Positions 53,090 to 61,857 of a stretch of 64,000 nt of DNA are shown here, piece by piece. Location: NCBI GenBank assembly GCA_017619755.1, contig JAFZRU010000057.1, positions 62,001-126,000 on the forward strand, given 5' to 3'. A program made the position numbers and the translations under genes. The notes below the pieces were generated by a model, which was given only the letters and a program-made list of their open reading frames with translations, was not told the DNA's origin and did no database searches. Every line of letters begins with the position of its first letter. The first letter of the stretch is position 1. Origin of the DNA: Prevotella sp. (GTDB lineage: Bacteria; Bacteroidota; Bacteroidia; Bacteroidales; Bacteroidaceae).

Positions 53090-53571
53090 TTTTTATTTGG
53101 CAATGTATTTTTGCAAGAAAGTTTGCACGTTGGTACGGAAGGAGGGGCCAGCTAATCGGAAATGTAGTTCCTTTCGGCGAGAACCAACCTACTATCGACG
53201 AAAGTCAAATCTATCAAAATCTATTTTGTTGGATTTCTAAAATTGGGTGTCCAACATGTTGTTTTTTTCACGAATTTCAGAATTTAGGAATTTTTCCAAC
53301 AATACAAGCCATTGTAATGCTATAATTGGCTTTCCCTTTGGCCGCCGACCTCTGGTTCTCTAATTCGCTAATTCTTGATAAAATGATTACATGATATTGG
53401 ACACTCTATTTCTAAAATGGATTACGTTTCTTGATAACAAGTTCGTATGATTTGTAAAGATTTGTAAGATTTGAATAGATTTGTAAGATTTCTGCCCGTA
53501 GGGCACTCCATAAAAGAATCGTTGAAGAGCGTCGATTTCAATCGCACAGGTCGAAAAAAATTTTCATTTCC
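53090..53571. other. Repeat-derived gap of about 480 bp
   Basis: No gene is seen. It carries degraded relatives of strings found at 51.4-51.7 kb in inverted form (TTTCGGCGAGAACCAA, GACGAAAGTCAAATCT), at 32.5 kb (GTGTCCAACATGTTGTTTTTT, AATTTCAGAATTTA) and at 44.9 kb (AATTGGCTTTCCCTTTGGCC), and runs of GATTTGTAAGATTT. Confidence 0.55.
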
Positions 53572-54162
53572 CTACTTTATAATTGCTTTCACCCCTGTCA
53601 CCATGTCCTTGTGCTTCTCGTCTTGTTCGGTGAGTTGAGAGGTGAGTTTGATGCTGCCGGGCTTGTCGTTGGTGTTGAAGGTGCCGGTGTAGGTGATGGT
53701 GCTGGCGTTGAAGAGGGTGGCTTCCACCTTGACGCGGTAAGTGCCTTTGCGCACGGCCTTTCCTTGTTGGTCGGTGAAGTCCCAAGTAAAGGTCTGAATA
53801 CCGCTAACCTTTGGGGTGGCGCCGGTGAAGGCATCCAACTGCTGGTCGGTGAGGTCATCGGCTTTTGCTGTCTTCACCCATGTGGGAACACAGGCGGGTC
53901 TTTTGATGTAACCCCGCATGGGTTGCTCGTTTCCTCTTGTCCTTCCCTTGGTGGTGTATGAGGTGACAAAGAGTGTCTTCACCATTTCTCCTTTCTCGTT
54001 CTCTATCCACACGGCATACTGGTTGGAGCCGGGGCCGTCTTGTTTCTGATAGTTGAAAGTCACTTCAAGCGTGGTGGCCTTGGATGCGTTCTTCTTTTGT
54101 CCGACCATACTTGGCAAGCCTAACAGGATGGCGGCGATGATAATGGTCATCAATTGTTTCAT
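53572..54162 (-). CDS. DUF2271 periplasmic protein
   Basis: A 196-residue exported protein (signal KQLMTIIIAAILLGLPSMVGQ). The DUF2271 pattern is visible: TFNYQKQDGPGSNQYAVWIENEKGEMVKTLFVT, with WIENEKGEMVKTLFV as key part, a central GATPKVSGIQTFTWDFTDQQGKAV and a YRVKVEATLF strand near the end. In many bacteria such proteins stand near flavin-transfer or PepSY genes, but none is present here. Function unknown. A TATTTTTG element lies at 54231-54238 on the same strand. Confidence 0.8.
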   Translation of the reverse strand: MKQLMTIIIAAILLGLPSMVGQKKNASKATTLEVTFNYQKQDGPGSNQYAVWIENEKGEMVKTLFVTSYTTKGRTRGNEQPMRGYIKRPACVPTWVKTAKADDLTDQQLDAFTGATPKVSGIQTFTWDFTDQQGKAVRKGTYRVKVEATLFNASTITYTGTFNTNDKPGSIKLTSQLTEQDEKHKDMVTGVKAIIK

Positions 54163-54283
54163 ATTCTTGGTGTTTTTGGGTTAAACGATGTTGTTCTCGA
54201 ATTGTTTTGCTCAGTCATGGATTCTGCCTACAAAAATAATGAAAAAAAATGATATGGATGCATTCATCGCGAAAAATTTTTCG

Positions 54284-54291
54284 TAACTTTG
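54284..54291 (+). promoter_or_regulatory. Candidate -7 element of the pRiA4b ORF-3-like gene
   Basis: TAACTTTG, a perfect TAnnTTTG match, 21 nt before the ATG at 54313. It rules out a frame start at 54289. Confidence 0.55.
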
Positions 54292-54312
54292 TACCACTTT
54301 ATCATTAAGCTT

Positions 54313-54918
54313 ATGACACTAACATTCAAAATTCAGTTACGGGGCATTAAGAAACCACCCGTGTGGCGCAGGATAGAGATTCCGGCAAAATCTACGTTCG
54401 AGGATTTCCATGTGTTCATTCAAGTCGCCTTTGGATGGTGGAACGCTCATCTTTACCAGTTTCAGCACCGTCCTTATGACGGTGGATGGATTGTGAAAAC
54501 TCCAAGCGAGTATGATGATAATTACTTTTACGATGTTGTGGATGCCAGTACGATATATGTCTCGGCGTTCCTAAAGAAGATGGGTTTGACAAAGTTCGTA
54601 TATGTCTATGACTTCGGCGACGATTGGATTCATGACATCACCTTGGAGAAGGTTGATGAGAAGAAGACACTGCATTGCCCCGTCTGTCTCGCTGGTAAGG
54701 GCGCCTGCCCGCCAGAGGACTGTGGTGGACCGTGGGGCTACGAGGAAATCAAGCGCCTCTTTGCAGAGGAACCCGACAGTGAGGAGACCAAGGAATATCG
54801 TGAGTGGATGGGTATGGAAGAGGGCGAGGAGTTCGACCCGACACGTTTCAATATCTATATAGTGAACGGTATCCTGCAGAAATTGGATGTAAGTTCCAAA
54901 ATGTGGAAGAAAGTATGA
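54313..54918 (+). CDS. Plasmid pRiA4b ORF-3-like protein
   Basis: A 201-residue protein of the pRiA4b ORF-3 / IS1096 TnpR-like family: LTFKIQLRGIKKPPVWRRIEIPAKSTFEDFHVFIQVAFGW (key part PPVWRRIEIP), AHLYQFQ, FVYVYDFGDDWIHDITLE and a cysteine cluster CPVCLAGKGACPPEDCGGPWGYEE (key part CPPEDCGGPWGY). The family was first seen near mobile elements, but its role is unknown and it is widespread as a lone gene. Here no transposase is present. The nuclease gene follows after 46 nt. Confidence 0.88.
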   Translation: MTLTFKIQLRGIKKPPVWRRIEIPAKSTFEDFHVFIQVAFGWWNAHLYQFQHRPYDGGWIVKTPSEYDDNYFYDVVDASTIYVSAFLKKMGLTKFVYVYDFGDDWIHDITLEKVDEKKTLHCPVCLAGKGACPPEDCGGPWGYEEIKRLFAEEPDSEETKEYREWMGMEEGEEFDPTRFNIYIVNGILQKLDVSSKMWKKV

Positions 54919-54964
54919 TAGTTCTACGGCGTAGATGTTTTTCACACACTTAAAGTTTGCACGG

Positions 54965-55819
54965 ATGATGAGAAAATATCGATTGCCTGTGACGATTTTG
55001 CTGCTTTTGGCTGCCATCGTCGTTTTCAACACCAAGTGCAAGTCTTCGGACGGTGCTGAAAACGACGACAGACCGGTATATTTTGTCGCGAACAAAGATG
55101 GCGAGGCAAAAGGGAAGTTTGATGGCAAGCAGCTCATCGATGTCGATATCCCGTTGCCATTGAAGGGCGTGCCTGAGCAAATCCTTGTCAGGAAAGGGTA
55201 TGTGGTGTCTTACAACAAAGAGACCAGGTTGCCCAACTGGGTAGCGTGGCGTCTCACGGCGGAGCATGTTGACGGCGATGCGAAACGACCTAATAATGCG
55301 TGGCATGAGGACACCGACGTGCCGCTGCGTCGAGCCACGTCGAGCGACTACAAGGGCAGCGGATGGACAAGGGGGCATTTATGTCCGGCTGGCGACAACA
55401 AATGGGACGGCGATGCGATGTATGAAAGTTTCCTCTACACGAATTGCTGTCCTCAGAATGGTAGTTTGAACAACGGCACGTGGAACCAGATTGAGATTGC
55501 ATGTCGACGGTGGGCGGAAAAATACGGAGCCGTGCAAATCGTCAGTGGCCCCGTCTTCTACAACCAGGAGCATGCCACCATCGGTGAGAACAAGGTGGTG
55601 GTGCCAGAGGCCTTCTTCAAGGTCATCCTCTGTTTGGATGACCACCACCCCAAGGGCATCGCCTTCGTCTGCAAAAACAAGGACGGCAATGGCAAAAAAG
55701 ACCTCTACGTCAACACCATCAAGCAGGTGGAGCGCATCACCGGTATGACATTCTTCCCGCACCTCCCGAAAAATCTCACCGAAACAGTCAAAAACAAAGC
55801 CAACATAGAGGAATGGTAG
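54965..55819 (+). CDS. Exported or membrane-anchored DNA/RNA non-specific endonuclease (NUC1/EndA family)
   Basis: A 284-residue nuclease of the beta-beta-alpha metal type. The catalytic block is SGWTRGHLCPAGDNKW, where TRGH replaces the usual DRGH and holds the general-base His; LYTNCCPQNGSLNNGTWNQIE supplies the metal-binding Asn. Residues 1-25 are hydrophobic (RKYRLPVTILLLLAAIVVF), so it is exported or anchored. Start: ATG 54965 or 54968; an upstream ATG at 54935 is possible. It may degrade extracellular nucleic acid for nutrition. It ends at the beginning of a repeat and pseudogene region. Confidence 0.9.
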   Translation: MMRKYRLPVTILLLLAAIVVFNTKCKSSDGAENDDRPVYFVANKDGEAKGKFDGKQLIDVDIPLPLKGVPEQILVRKGYVVSYNKETRLPNWVAWRLTAEHVDGDAKRPNNAWHEDTDVPLRRATSSDYKGSGWTRGHLCPAGDNKWDGDAMYESFLYTNCCPQNGSLNNGTWNQIEIACRRWAEKYGAVQIVSGPVFYNQEHATIGENKVVVPEAFFKVILCLDDHHPKGIAFVCKNKDGNGKKDLYVNTIKQVERITGMTFFPHLPKNLTETVKNKANIEEW

Positions 55820-55837
55820 GGGTAAGGAGGAAACTGA

Positions 55838-56056
55838 AACAACGTTTAAAAGATGAAGGAAGTGAAACCGTGACAAATTGTCACGGTTTGAAAATGCGTG
55901 CTGCCGATGGCAAGATGCGAATGACGGATGTCGCTGATACAGAGCAACTTTTCCGTATCATCCAATCCATTCCTTCACCAAGGGCAGAACCTTTCAAGCA
56001 ATGGATGGCACAGGTGGCAAGCCAACGCATAGACCAACGCCAAGAGGTCGGTGCTG
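55838..56056 (+). pseudogene. Fragment of a BRO/antirepressor-like phage-type protein
   Basis: The frame reads VTNCHGLKMRAADGKMRMTDVADTEQLFRIIQSIP and on to PFKQWMAQVASQRIDQ (key part MTDVADTEQLFRIIQSIP). I recall this block from Bro-N-type antirepressor or DinD-like proteins of Bacteroidetes. Both ends are missing: there is no start codon context, and after RIDQRQ the frame runs directly into copy 4 of the two-hairpin repeat. It reads as a decayed remnant. Confidence 0.55.
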
Positions 56057-56109
56057 CTGTAGGGGTGGACTTTATGTCCATCCGCTCACCCGTCAGGGTG
56101 AATGTTTGA
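56057..56109 (+). repeat. Two-hairpin dispersed repeat, copy 4
   Basis: Hairpin 1 unchanged; hairpin 2 is TCACCC/GGGTGA (loop GTCA), with two base pairs changed on both sides relative to copy 1. Preceded by CAAGAGGTCGGTGC. Confidence 0.8.
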
Positions 56110-56425
56110 CATACGGCCTCTTGATGCTACGATGACATACAGTCTGTCCCTACTTTCGCACCTTACCATTTGCCACGAAATAACACAAGTGCATCTCAAT
56201 TCTTCCTTTACGGAAATATGCAGATAATCATTTCTTAAATTGTATGATGAATGTTTTTCTGCAATCTCTCTGAATGGGTAAAAGCTTTATTCTCCATCGT
56301 TGTTCTGCCCTTTGTTCCGCCCTTTCGATATTTCTGATTTTCAGTATGTTTTACAAATCATTAAGGTGTTTAATCCCCTTTTTTTACCCTTTGTTCTTCC
56401 CTTTATTCTGCCCTTTCAACAATCC
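56110..56425. other. AT-rich gap before the AlbA_2 gene end
   Basis: I see no gene or clear terminator. The strand has several TTCTGCCCTTT/TTTGTTCTTCCC strings (56300-56420), a CTGCCCTTT-type loose repeat. Confidence 0.4.
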
Positions 56426-58180
56426 TTATATCTCTCCGTCTTCTTTCATCTTTTGTAGTCCTATTGATAAGGCTTTATTGATAACATCATTCTTGGATTG
56501 ATAAGTTTCACCTAATAGATAGACAGTTTGGTTCGTTTGTCCCTCTGTCTTCAATAAACCTTGCCCTTTTAATAAGTCAATGTATCGTCTTAGTTGTTTT
56601 TCTGACAAGTGGTCGCCAATAATCTTGTCCAAGTCGGTTCTTTTAGCTTTTCCATATTTCTGCAAAAAAGGAAGTATCACTGCCCAAACCTGATTGATAT
56701 CCCAATCGGTTTCAAGAGAATAAGCTGCCAAGTCACCAGCCAACTCGTAATATCGGCGTGGTAGGATATAGTATATAGCGTTGGTTTTACCATGCTTTTC
56801 CAAAAATCCCAACTTTTCCAGTTTCTGTGCTATCTGTTTGTTTGTGGGAATTTTCTTCCCGTCACGGATTTCACAAAGGGTTATAACGTCGAAGACAGTT
56901 AGTTTCTTGTCTTCGGGCAACGATTGCTGGATGCCTTGCACATACATAGCAAAGGCTTTGTCTTTCACATTGGCTGAAAGAATGGCTTTCACGTTGAAAT
57001 CATCGCTCTCTGTATAGTCTGGTTCTGGTTTGCCTTCCGACAGCGTGTTTAGGAAGATTTTGTCCATACCTTGACCCGAACGTTCCACGATACCTGTCTT
57101 TTCCAAGATGTCGGTCAATAGTCTGTTTCGTGGAATGCTTGGAGTGGTAAGGAGATTGTCAATGGTCACTCCCTTTGGGAATCCACCACCGTTGATGACT
57201 ATTAGTTTTGTAGGGTATTGTTTGATGACAATCTCACTATTCAATCGGTAGCTGCGGTGTGCAAAAGCGTTATTAGCCACTTCTCTGATAACATCCTCAT
57301 TAAAAAACGGAATATCAAAGATGTAGGAATTTTCCCTAATAGGAACAGAGCCATTTCTCATATTGATGGCCTCCCATAGTTTATCAATTAAAATGAAGAA
57401 TGGCTGACCGAATTGCAAACGATTATCGAAATGGATTTGTGCCTCGGTATTTCTATACTCCAGCATCACCTTGGCCTGTGGAAACATCTTGTGGATGAAC
57501 GTCTCTTTGCCAACAAGTAGGACGGCAGCATTGGTGATTTTTTCACCATTGATGAGATTGAGGTCACTCAAAGCCTGCCTATCATTCAATGAGGTAAAAG
57601 AAGGGTTGTTTTGCTTTTTGGCATATTTCTCTTTCATCACCTTGATGGCCTCTGGGGCAAGGTCTGAGAAAGTTGCCTCTTGGCAGTATTGTTCGGAGAA
57701 ATCTGGCTCCTGCTCTTGGATGATGGCCAAGAAAGTTTTGTCATCCATAGGTAGCAAGTCCTCTCCAACCCTCATCAAAGGAACATCCTCAAATTTGAAC
57801 ACTTTGCCAATTGGTCTTGACGGAATTTCAATCACCACCACACGACCAGTCTTGTTAACCTCGTCCTCATAGAGTTCATACACCTCAGTACGAATGCCGG
57901 TGTCTCTATAGATGTTACTCTCCAAATCACCGAGAGCATTCTCGTTCTGTTTGGTGCCAATCACCTGATGAGGATGAGTGTCATGCATACCAATGACCAT
58001 TCTTCCACCACCCTCATTGCAAAGAGCGATGACATAGCCGAGAATGCACTTGCGTCTATCTTTGGGATTCTTCTTGTCGCTCCCGTTATAGGATACGTTT
58101 CCGCCTTCTCCCTTTTTGAACTCCACGTGGTCCTCCGACTCACGCATCTGTCGTAGTTTTGCAATTGTATATCTGTTCAT
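56426..58180 (-). CDS. AlbA_2 (Schlafen-type) and GHKL-ATPase-like DNA-binding protein
   Basis: A 584-residue cytoplasmic protein. Residues 15-145 are an AlbA_2/Schlafen-type domain: EDHVEFKKGEGG, ILGYVIALCNEGGGRMVIGMHD and IEIPSRPIGKVFKFEDVPLMRVGEDL (key part MRVGEDL). Residues 290-395 are a RecG-like/HATPase_c_4 region: FNEDVIREVANNAFAHRSY and VINGGGFPKGV with IVERSGQGMDKI. The last 150 residues carry two winged-helix-like segments (KIPTNKQIAQKLEKLGFLEKHGK, LSEKQLRRYIDLLKGQGLL). Such proteins are common next to defence genes and some Schlafen-type proteins act in phage defence. It lies 48 nt after the AT-rich PD-(D/E)xK-like gene on the same strand but also has a -7 element of its own. Confidence 0.82.
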   Translation of the reverse strand: MNRYTIAKLRQMRESEDHVEFKKGEGGNVSYNGSDKKNPKDRRKCILGYVIALCNEGGGRMVIGMHDTHPHQVIGTKQNENALGDLESNIYRDTGIRTEVYELYEDEVNKTGRVVVIEIPSRPIGKVFKFEDVPLMRVGEDLLPMDDKTFLAIIQEQEPDFSEQYCQEATFSDLAPEAIKVMKEKYAKKQNNPSFTSLNDRQALSDLNLINGEKITNAAVLLVGKETFIHKMFPQAKVMLEYRNTEAQIHFDNRLQFGQPFFILIDKLWEAINMRNGSVPIRENSYIFDIPFFNEDVIREVANNAFAHRSYRLNSEIVIKQYPTKLIVINGGGFPKGVTIDNLLTTPSIPRNRLLTDILEKTGIVERSGQGMDKIFLNTLSEGKPEPDYTESDDFNVKAILSANVKDKAFAMYVQGIQQSLPEDKKLTVFDVITLCEIRDGKKIPTNKQIAQKLEKLGFLEKHGKTNAIYYILPRRYYELAGDLAAYSLETDWDINQVWAVILPFLQKYGKAKRTDLDKIIGDHLSEKQLRRYIDLLKGQGLLKTEGQTNQTVYLLGETYQSKNDVINKALSIGLQKMKEDGEI

Positions 58181-58197
58181 ATTTTTATAATCGTTTG

Positions 58198-58205
58198 CAA
58201 AGATA
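58198..58205 (-). promoter_or_regulatory. Candidate -7 element of the AlbA_2 gene
   Basis: The minus strand reads TATCTTTG in the 48-nt gap, 17 nt before the ATG. No clear -33 is present. Confidence 0.5.
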
Positions 58206-58228
58206 CATTTTTTTTCCTTTTGTGAAGA

Positions 58229-59959
58229 CTATTTGTCAGTTATACGAGAAATAATATCTGTATAGTATTTCTTCTTGTTAGAAGACATTTTGAAATTTTG
58301 ACGCATAAACATATCAAAATCCGCTAGAGGATTTATGTCCCATTCTAAATGAGGAATATTCTTGCAATTTTTCTTGAAGAACTCATTAAAAATGTAATGA
58401 AAGCCTTTTTGTTTGAACACCTCAGAATAACGAAATAAAGTATCTATAGACATTACAATTAATGGATGACAAATTGTATCAGTTAGATTTTCTTTTGCCA
58501 ATAATGGTTTATACCATTCATTTAAAAGTTTCATCATTCCCATTTGGGATAATCTTGGGTCTTCTAGAACCAAGACAGGATAATAGTCAACATCATTAGG
58601 TATGTTGCTATCCCAAAAGAAGTTGTCATCCTCTATGGAATTAATTAACTTAACCAATTGGGTTACTCCAACAAATTCTTTTTTTCTTTTTGCTTTTCGT
58701 TTTTTATCAGTATTTTCTGTGGAAAGATATAACTTATTTTTTATTGTACGTATCAGTTCGTCTGCGTCAGCCTTATCTTTAATACTCCCATTGATTTTGA
58801 CACCTTTGCATTCAAATAGGATGAGAGAATCTTTTTCTCGAATATAAAAATCTGGTTGATTGTCTTGCTCATCTTTTACGTTTGGCAACAAGATATCTTG
58901 TTTTGAGGGATAGTAGTATGTGGTTTTATTCCCAACACATTTAAGGATAGTCCTTTGAAAAAGGAAATGTTCTATAACCTCCTTATTGTAGAATTGAAAA
59001 TAATCACCATCTTTATTAGACCAAACTTGTTTTATATCAAAGAATAGACCATTGTAAATACGTTCACAAAGTAGTTGAAGATTATAAATGATATATTTAC
59101 CATCAGATAGCTTAATCAGTGGATGTGCTCTGAATTCTCTATAATCTACATTGTTGTCGCGTTGAGCATCATTATCACTACTATATGGAATAATCTCATT
59201 GATATCTAAAGATAGATAATCGCATACTTCTCTATGAAGGAATCTTGTTTTATCTTTGATAAAGTCAAAATATAAAACAGGACACCCTTTAATATTTTTG
59301 CTTTTTGTTTCTATATAAATATAAAATAGATATACTAATGTTTGGATATAATGCCTAAGTGATGTAATACCTACTTTTTGTAAATATAGATCTTTCAGAA
59401 TAATACCTTTATCATTTTCGTTAAGAAAACTTAGTAAACAATTAAAATACCAAATTTGAGTATGATAAGTTATATTATAATTCCCATTAGTAATGTCATT
59501 TAAAATGTAGTTATGTAAGAATACCAAAGAAGTGCTATTATCTTCCTTGGATGAGAATTTCATTAAATCTTGATTGATATACAGCAAGATTTTAAACATA
59601 TCATATTCGAGATTTTCATTTTTAGCAGAATTTTCAAAAAGATTTTGAGGAATAGAAAATGTGTAACGTAATAATTCTAAAATACTCCTTTGAGTACAAT
59701 AACATACTTTTGAAATGTTGTTTTGCTTTAAGTAATTACCAATGACAATGTTTAATTTCTTGATTTTTTCTTTACTTATTTCAGAAAAAAATGTATTGTT
59801 CTCATCAGGAATGTATGCATTACCATAATTCATACTAAGGCAGTTGACTGTCTTAACGATTTTTTCTCTTGAATATTTACGCAGAATTACTTCAACATTT
59901 AAAACATCATTAGGAAATATATCTTGATATTCTAATATTTTTTCGATTATTAATTCCAT
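58229..59959 (-). CDS. Unknown AT-rich protein with PD-(D/E)xK nuclease-like motif
   Basis: A 576-residue cytoplasmic protein that I cannot assign. Residues 1-350 are helix-rich with no motif I know. At 368-385 the sequence QPDFYIREKDSLILFECK fits a PD-(D/E)xK nuclease core: Asp370, Glu383 and Lys385 on neighbouring strands, with an upstream helix holding Glu327/Glu330 and a downstream helix with Gln434 (VGVTQLVKLI). A Lys/Arg-rich stretch follows at 417-427. Base use is far more AT-rich than the neighbours, which suggests transfer. The -7-like TATTTTTG lies only 5 nt before the ATG. Together with the AlbA_2 gene it may form a defence pair; the nuclease call is an inference. Confidence 0.6.
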   Translation of the reverse strand: MELIIEKILEYQDIFPNDVLNVEVILRKYSREKIVKTVNCLSMNYGNAYIPDENNTFFSEISKEKIKKLNIVIGNYLKQNNISKVCYCTQRSILELLRYTFSIPQNLFENSAKNENLEYDMFKILLYINQDLMKFSSKEDNSTSLVFLHNYILNDITNGNYNITYHTQIWYFNCLLSFLNENDKGIILKDLYLQKVGITSLRHYIQTLVYLFYIYIETKSKNIKGCPVLYFDFIKDKTRFLHREVCDYLSLDINEIIPYSSDNDAQRDNNVDYREFRAHPLIKLSDGKYIIYNLQLLCERIYNGLFFDIKQVWSNKDGDYFQFYNKEVIEHFLFQRTILKCVGNKTTYYYPSKQDILLPNVKDEQDNQPDFYIREKDSLILFECKGVKINGSIKDKADADELIRTIKNKLYLSTENTDKKRKAKRKKEFVGVTQLVKLINSIEDDNFFWDSNIPNDVDYYPVLVLEDPRLSQMGMMKLLNEWYKPLLAKENLTDTICHPLIVMSIDTLFRYSEVFKQKGFHYIFNEFFKKNCKNIPHLEWDINPLADFDMFMRQNFKMSSNKKKYYTDIISRITDK

Positions 59960-59964
59960 AATTA

Positions 59965-59972
59965 CAAAAATA
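59965..59972 (-). promoter_or_regulatory. Candidate -7 element of the PD-(D/E)xK-like gene
   Basis: The minus strand reads TATTTTTG and ends 5 nt before the ATG, so the transcript would be leaderless if this is used. Confidence 0.4.
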
Positions 59973-60048
59973 TTCTTAAAAATCTTTCCTCAATAAGATA
60001 TAATGAGAAACAAGGATGAAAAATCATCCTTGTTTCTTGCTTTGGAAT

Positions 60049-61641
60049 TTACTTTATCAGTATCTTTATAGATTTACCATTTTGGTCTTGTATAATATTT
60101 AAGCCCTTGATTGATTGTGTGTGCTTAGTCCCATTAGTAGAATAGTAATTACTATTATTGGTAGAGGTCTTTAATTCTGTTATTGCATCTGTCGGATCTT
60201 CCACGTCACAAGTAGCAACCAAATTTGAGCCATCAAGAGTCATAGCCATAATGGTACATTTTCCATTTCCTATTCTTGTAACCAATCCTGTATTTGTTAC
60301 GATAACAGCATTCGTGTTGTTTGAAAACCAATTTAGTTCCTTGTTAGTGGAATTTTCTGGAAGGATAATAGGTTGCAATTGGTATTGTTCAGAAAATGAA
60401 AGACTAATTGAAGAGTTACTAAATGATAAAGAAGAGATTAAAATAGGTAATACTTCGACTTTCATTTCCGCTGATATGCCTGTATCATTTATTTTCACAG
60501 TGATTATCGCATTTCCTTGCCCCACAGCAGTAATTTTTCCCTCCGAATCAACAACGGCGACAGAAGTGTCAGAACTACTCCATTCTGCATCTGATAATTC
60601 TGCATAATATGGAGATACGCTGACTTTTGGTTTGAGAGAATCACCTATATAAATAATTGTATCTTGAACGTCTAAACACAATTCTGTTGGTGTAATATCC
60701 TTAAATTTTCGGAATTTTTTCCATCCTTCTGTCTTTACATATTTTTCTCGACAACCTTTTGGATAGTACAACGTCATATTAGTTATGTAATTTTTTGATC
60801 CAGTATATTCAAAAGCAGTATCATGAATGGGCTGAGGGTCTTTCCTTAGAGAAATAACATTTTTGAGATATTTACATTGATAAAATGCACCAGGGCCAAT
60901 TGAATCTATCGATTCTGGCAATATGATTTCAACGGCAGCAATAGATGTAAATGCACCTCCTCCAATAATCTTTACATTATTTCCCAAATCTACATTTTTT
61001 ACTCCAAGACACCATGATAAAAGGCTTGATTTGATAGTCTCAATACAATTCCCAAACTTTACACTTCTAAGACTTAATACATTATAAAAAGGTGCACTTG
61101 CCCCATTAACACCTAAATCAAATTCTATTACTCTTCCAAAATAGACGGAATCAAGTGGACAATCATAAAATGCACCACGTCCAACACCCCCTTCGTCTTT
61201 ATATGTTTGTGGATGTATGTATAATGAATTTGTTGAATCTTCAAAAGATAGAACAGTTAATCCTATACATCCACGAAATGCATCTTCGCTGATAGTTTCA
61301 ACGTTTGGTCCAATAGATATTGTTTTCAGATTTGAACAATTATTAAAAGCACTTGCACCTATAGTTTCAACTTTTGAACCTATAGTTATTGTCTGTAAAT
61401 CAGTACAGTTGATAAAGGCTTCTTGTTCTATTTCAACAACATTAAAAACCAATCCATCTATATTAATTTCAGAAGGAATGATTATATCACCAGAATATTT
61501 GTTGTCATTTGGTGATGCTGTTACAGCAACTTTTCTTCCAATAAAGGATATCTCGTTGTAATAGATTCCGTCAATTTCCACATCGTATGAATATGCGGTT
61601 ATAGAAATTGCTGATAATAGAATTATTAGGATTTTTTTCAT
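60049..61641 (-). CDS. BspA-like leucine-rich-repeat surface protein with Ig-like domains
   Basis: A 530-residue secreted protein. The ATG at 61641 gives KKILIILLSAISITAYS as signal. Residues 50-290 are LRR_5 (BspA-type) repeats: VEIEQEAFINCTDLQTITIGSKVETIGASAFNNCSNLKTISIG (key unit IGASAFNNCSNLKTISIG). Residues 320-480 hold two Big_2-like Ig domains (SDAEWSSSDTSVAVVDSEGKITAVGQGNAIITV and the similar NKELNWFSNNTNAVIV). The C-terminus SIKGLNIIQDQNGKSIKILIK is like a T9SS type A end. It is AT-rich like the two genes before it. BspA proteins bind host matrix or other bacteria; the target here is unknown. Confidence 0.85.
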   Translation of the reverse strand: MKKILIILLSAISITAYSYDVEIDGIYYNEISFIGRKVAVTASPNDNKYSGDIIIPSEINIDGLVFNVVEIEQEAFINCTDLQTITIGSKVETIGASAFNNCSNLKTISIGPNVETISEDAFRGCIGLTVLSFEDSTNSLYIHPQTYKDEGGVGRGAFYDCPLDSVYFGRVIEFDLGVNGASAPFYNVLSLRSVKFGNCIETIKSSLLSWCLGVKNVDLGNNVKIIGGGAFTSIAAVEIILPESIDSIGPGAFYQCKYLKNVISLRKDPQPIHDTAFEYTGSKNYITNMTLYYPKGCREKYVKTEGWKKFRKFKDITPTELCLDVQDTIIYIGDSLKPKVSVSPYYAELSDAEWSSSDTSVAVVDSEGKITAVGQGNAIITVKINDTGISAEMKVEVLPILISSLSFSNSSISLSFSEQYQLQPIILPENSTNKELNWFSNNTNAVIVTNTGLVTRIGNGKCTIMAMTLDGSNLVATCDVEDPTDAITELKTSTNNSNYYSTNGTKHTQSIKGLNIIQDQNGKSIKILIK

Positions 61642-61857
61642 AATCGCTAAATTAGAATTGTGATACATTATTGTTGTACTATTTAACGCCATAGCATAGA
61701 AGCTGAAGCTATACGAGTTATGCAGTGTTGATAATACTATGATTTCTGTTGATAAAGGGGAGTCTGACCGCCCATATTGCGCAAGCCTTTAGCTCCCCTT
61801 AAAGTATTATTGCGTCTCTATGACACATTCCTCTGATAGCATTCTTATATCACCTTC
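61642..61857. other. Gap with inverted repeat after the serpin gene
   Basis: AAGGGGAG (61755-61762) and CTCCCCTT (61793-61800) pair around 30 nt. It may serve as a terminator for the minus-strand serpin gene, though it is 60 nt away and lacks a T-run. Confidence 0.4.

Noticed and set aside
54313-54918. Mobile element around the pRiA4b ORF-3-like gene
   Set aside because: No transposase, inverted terminal repeats or target duplication is visible; the family often occurs alone.
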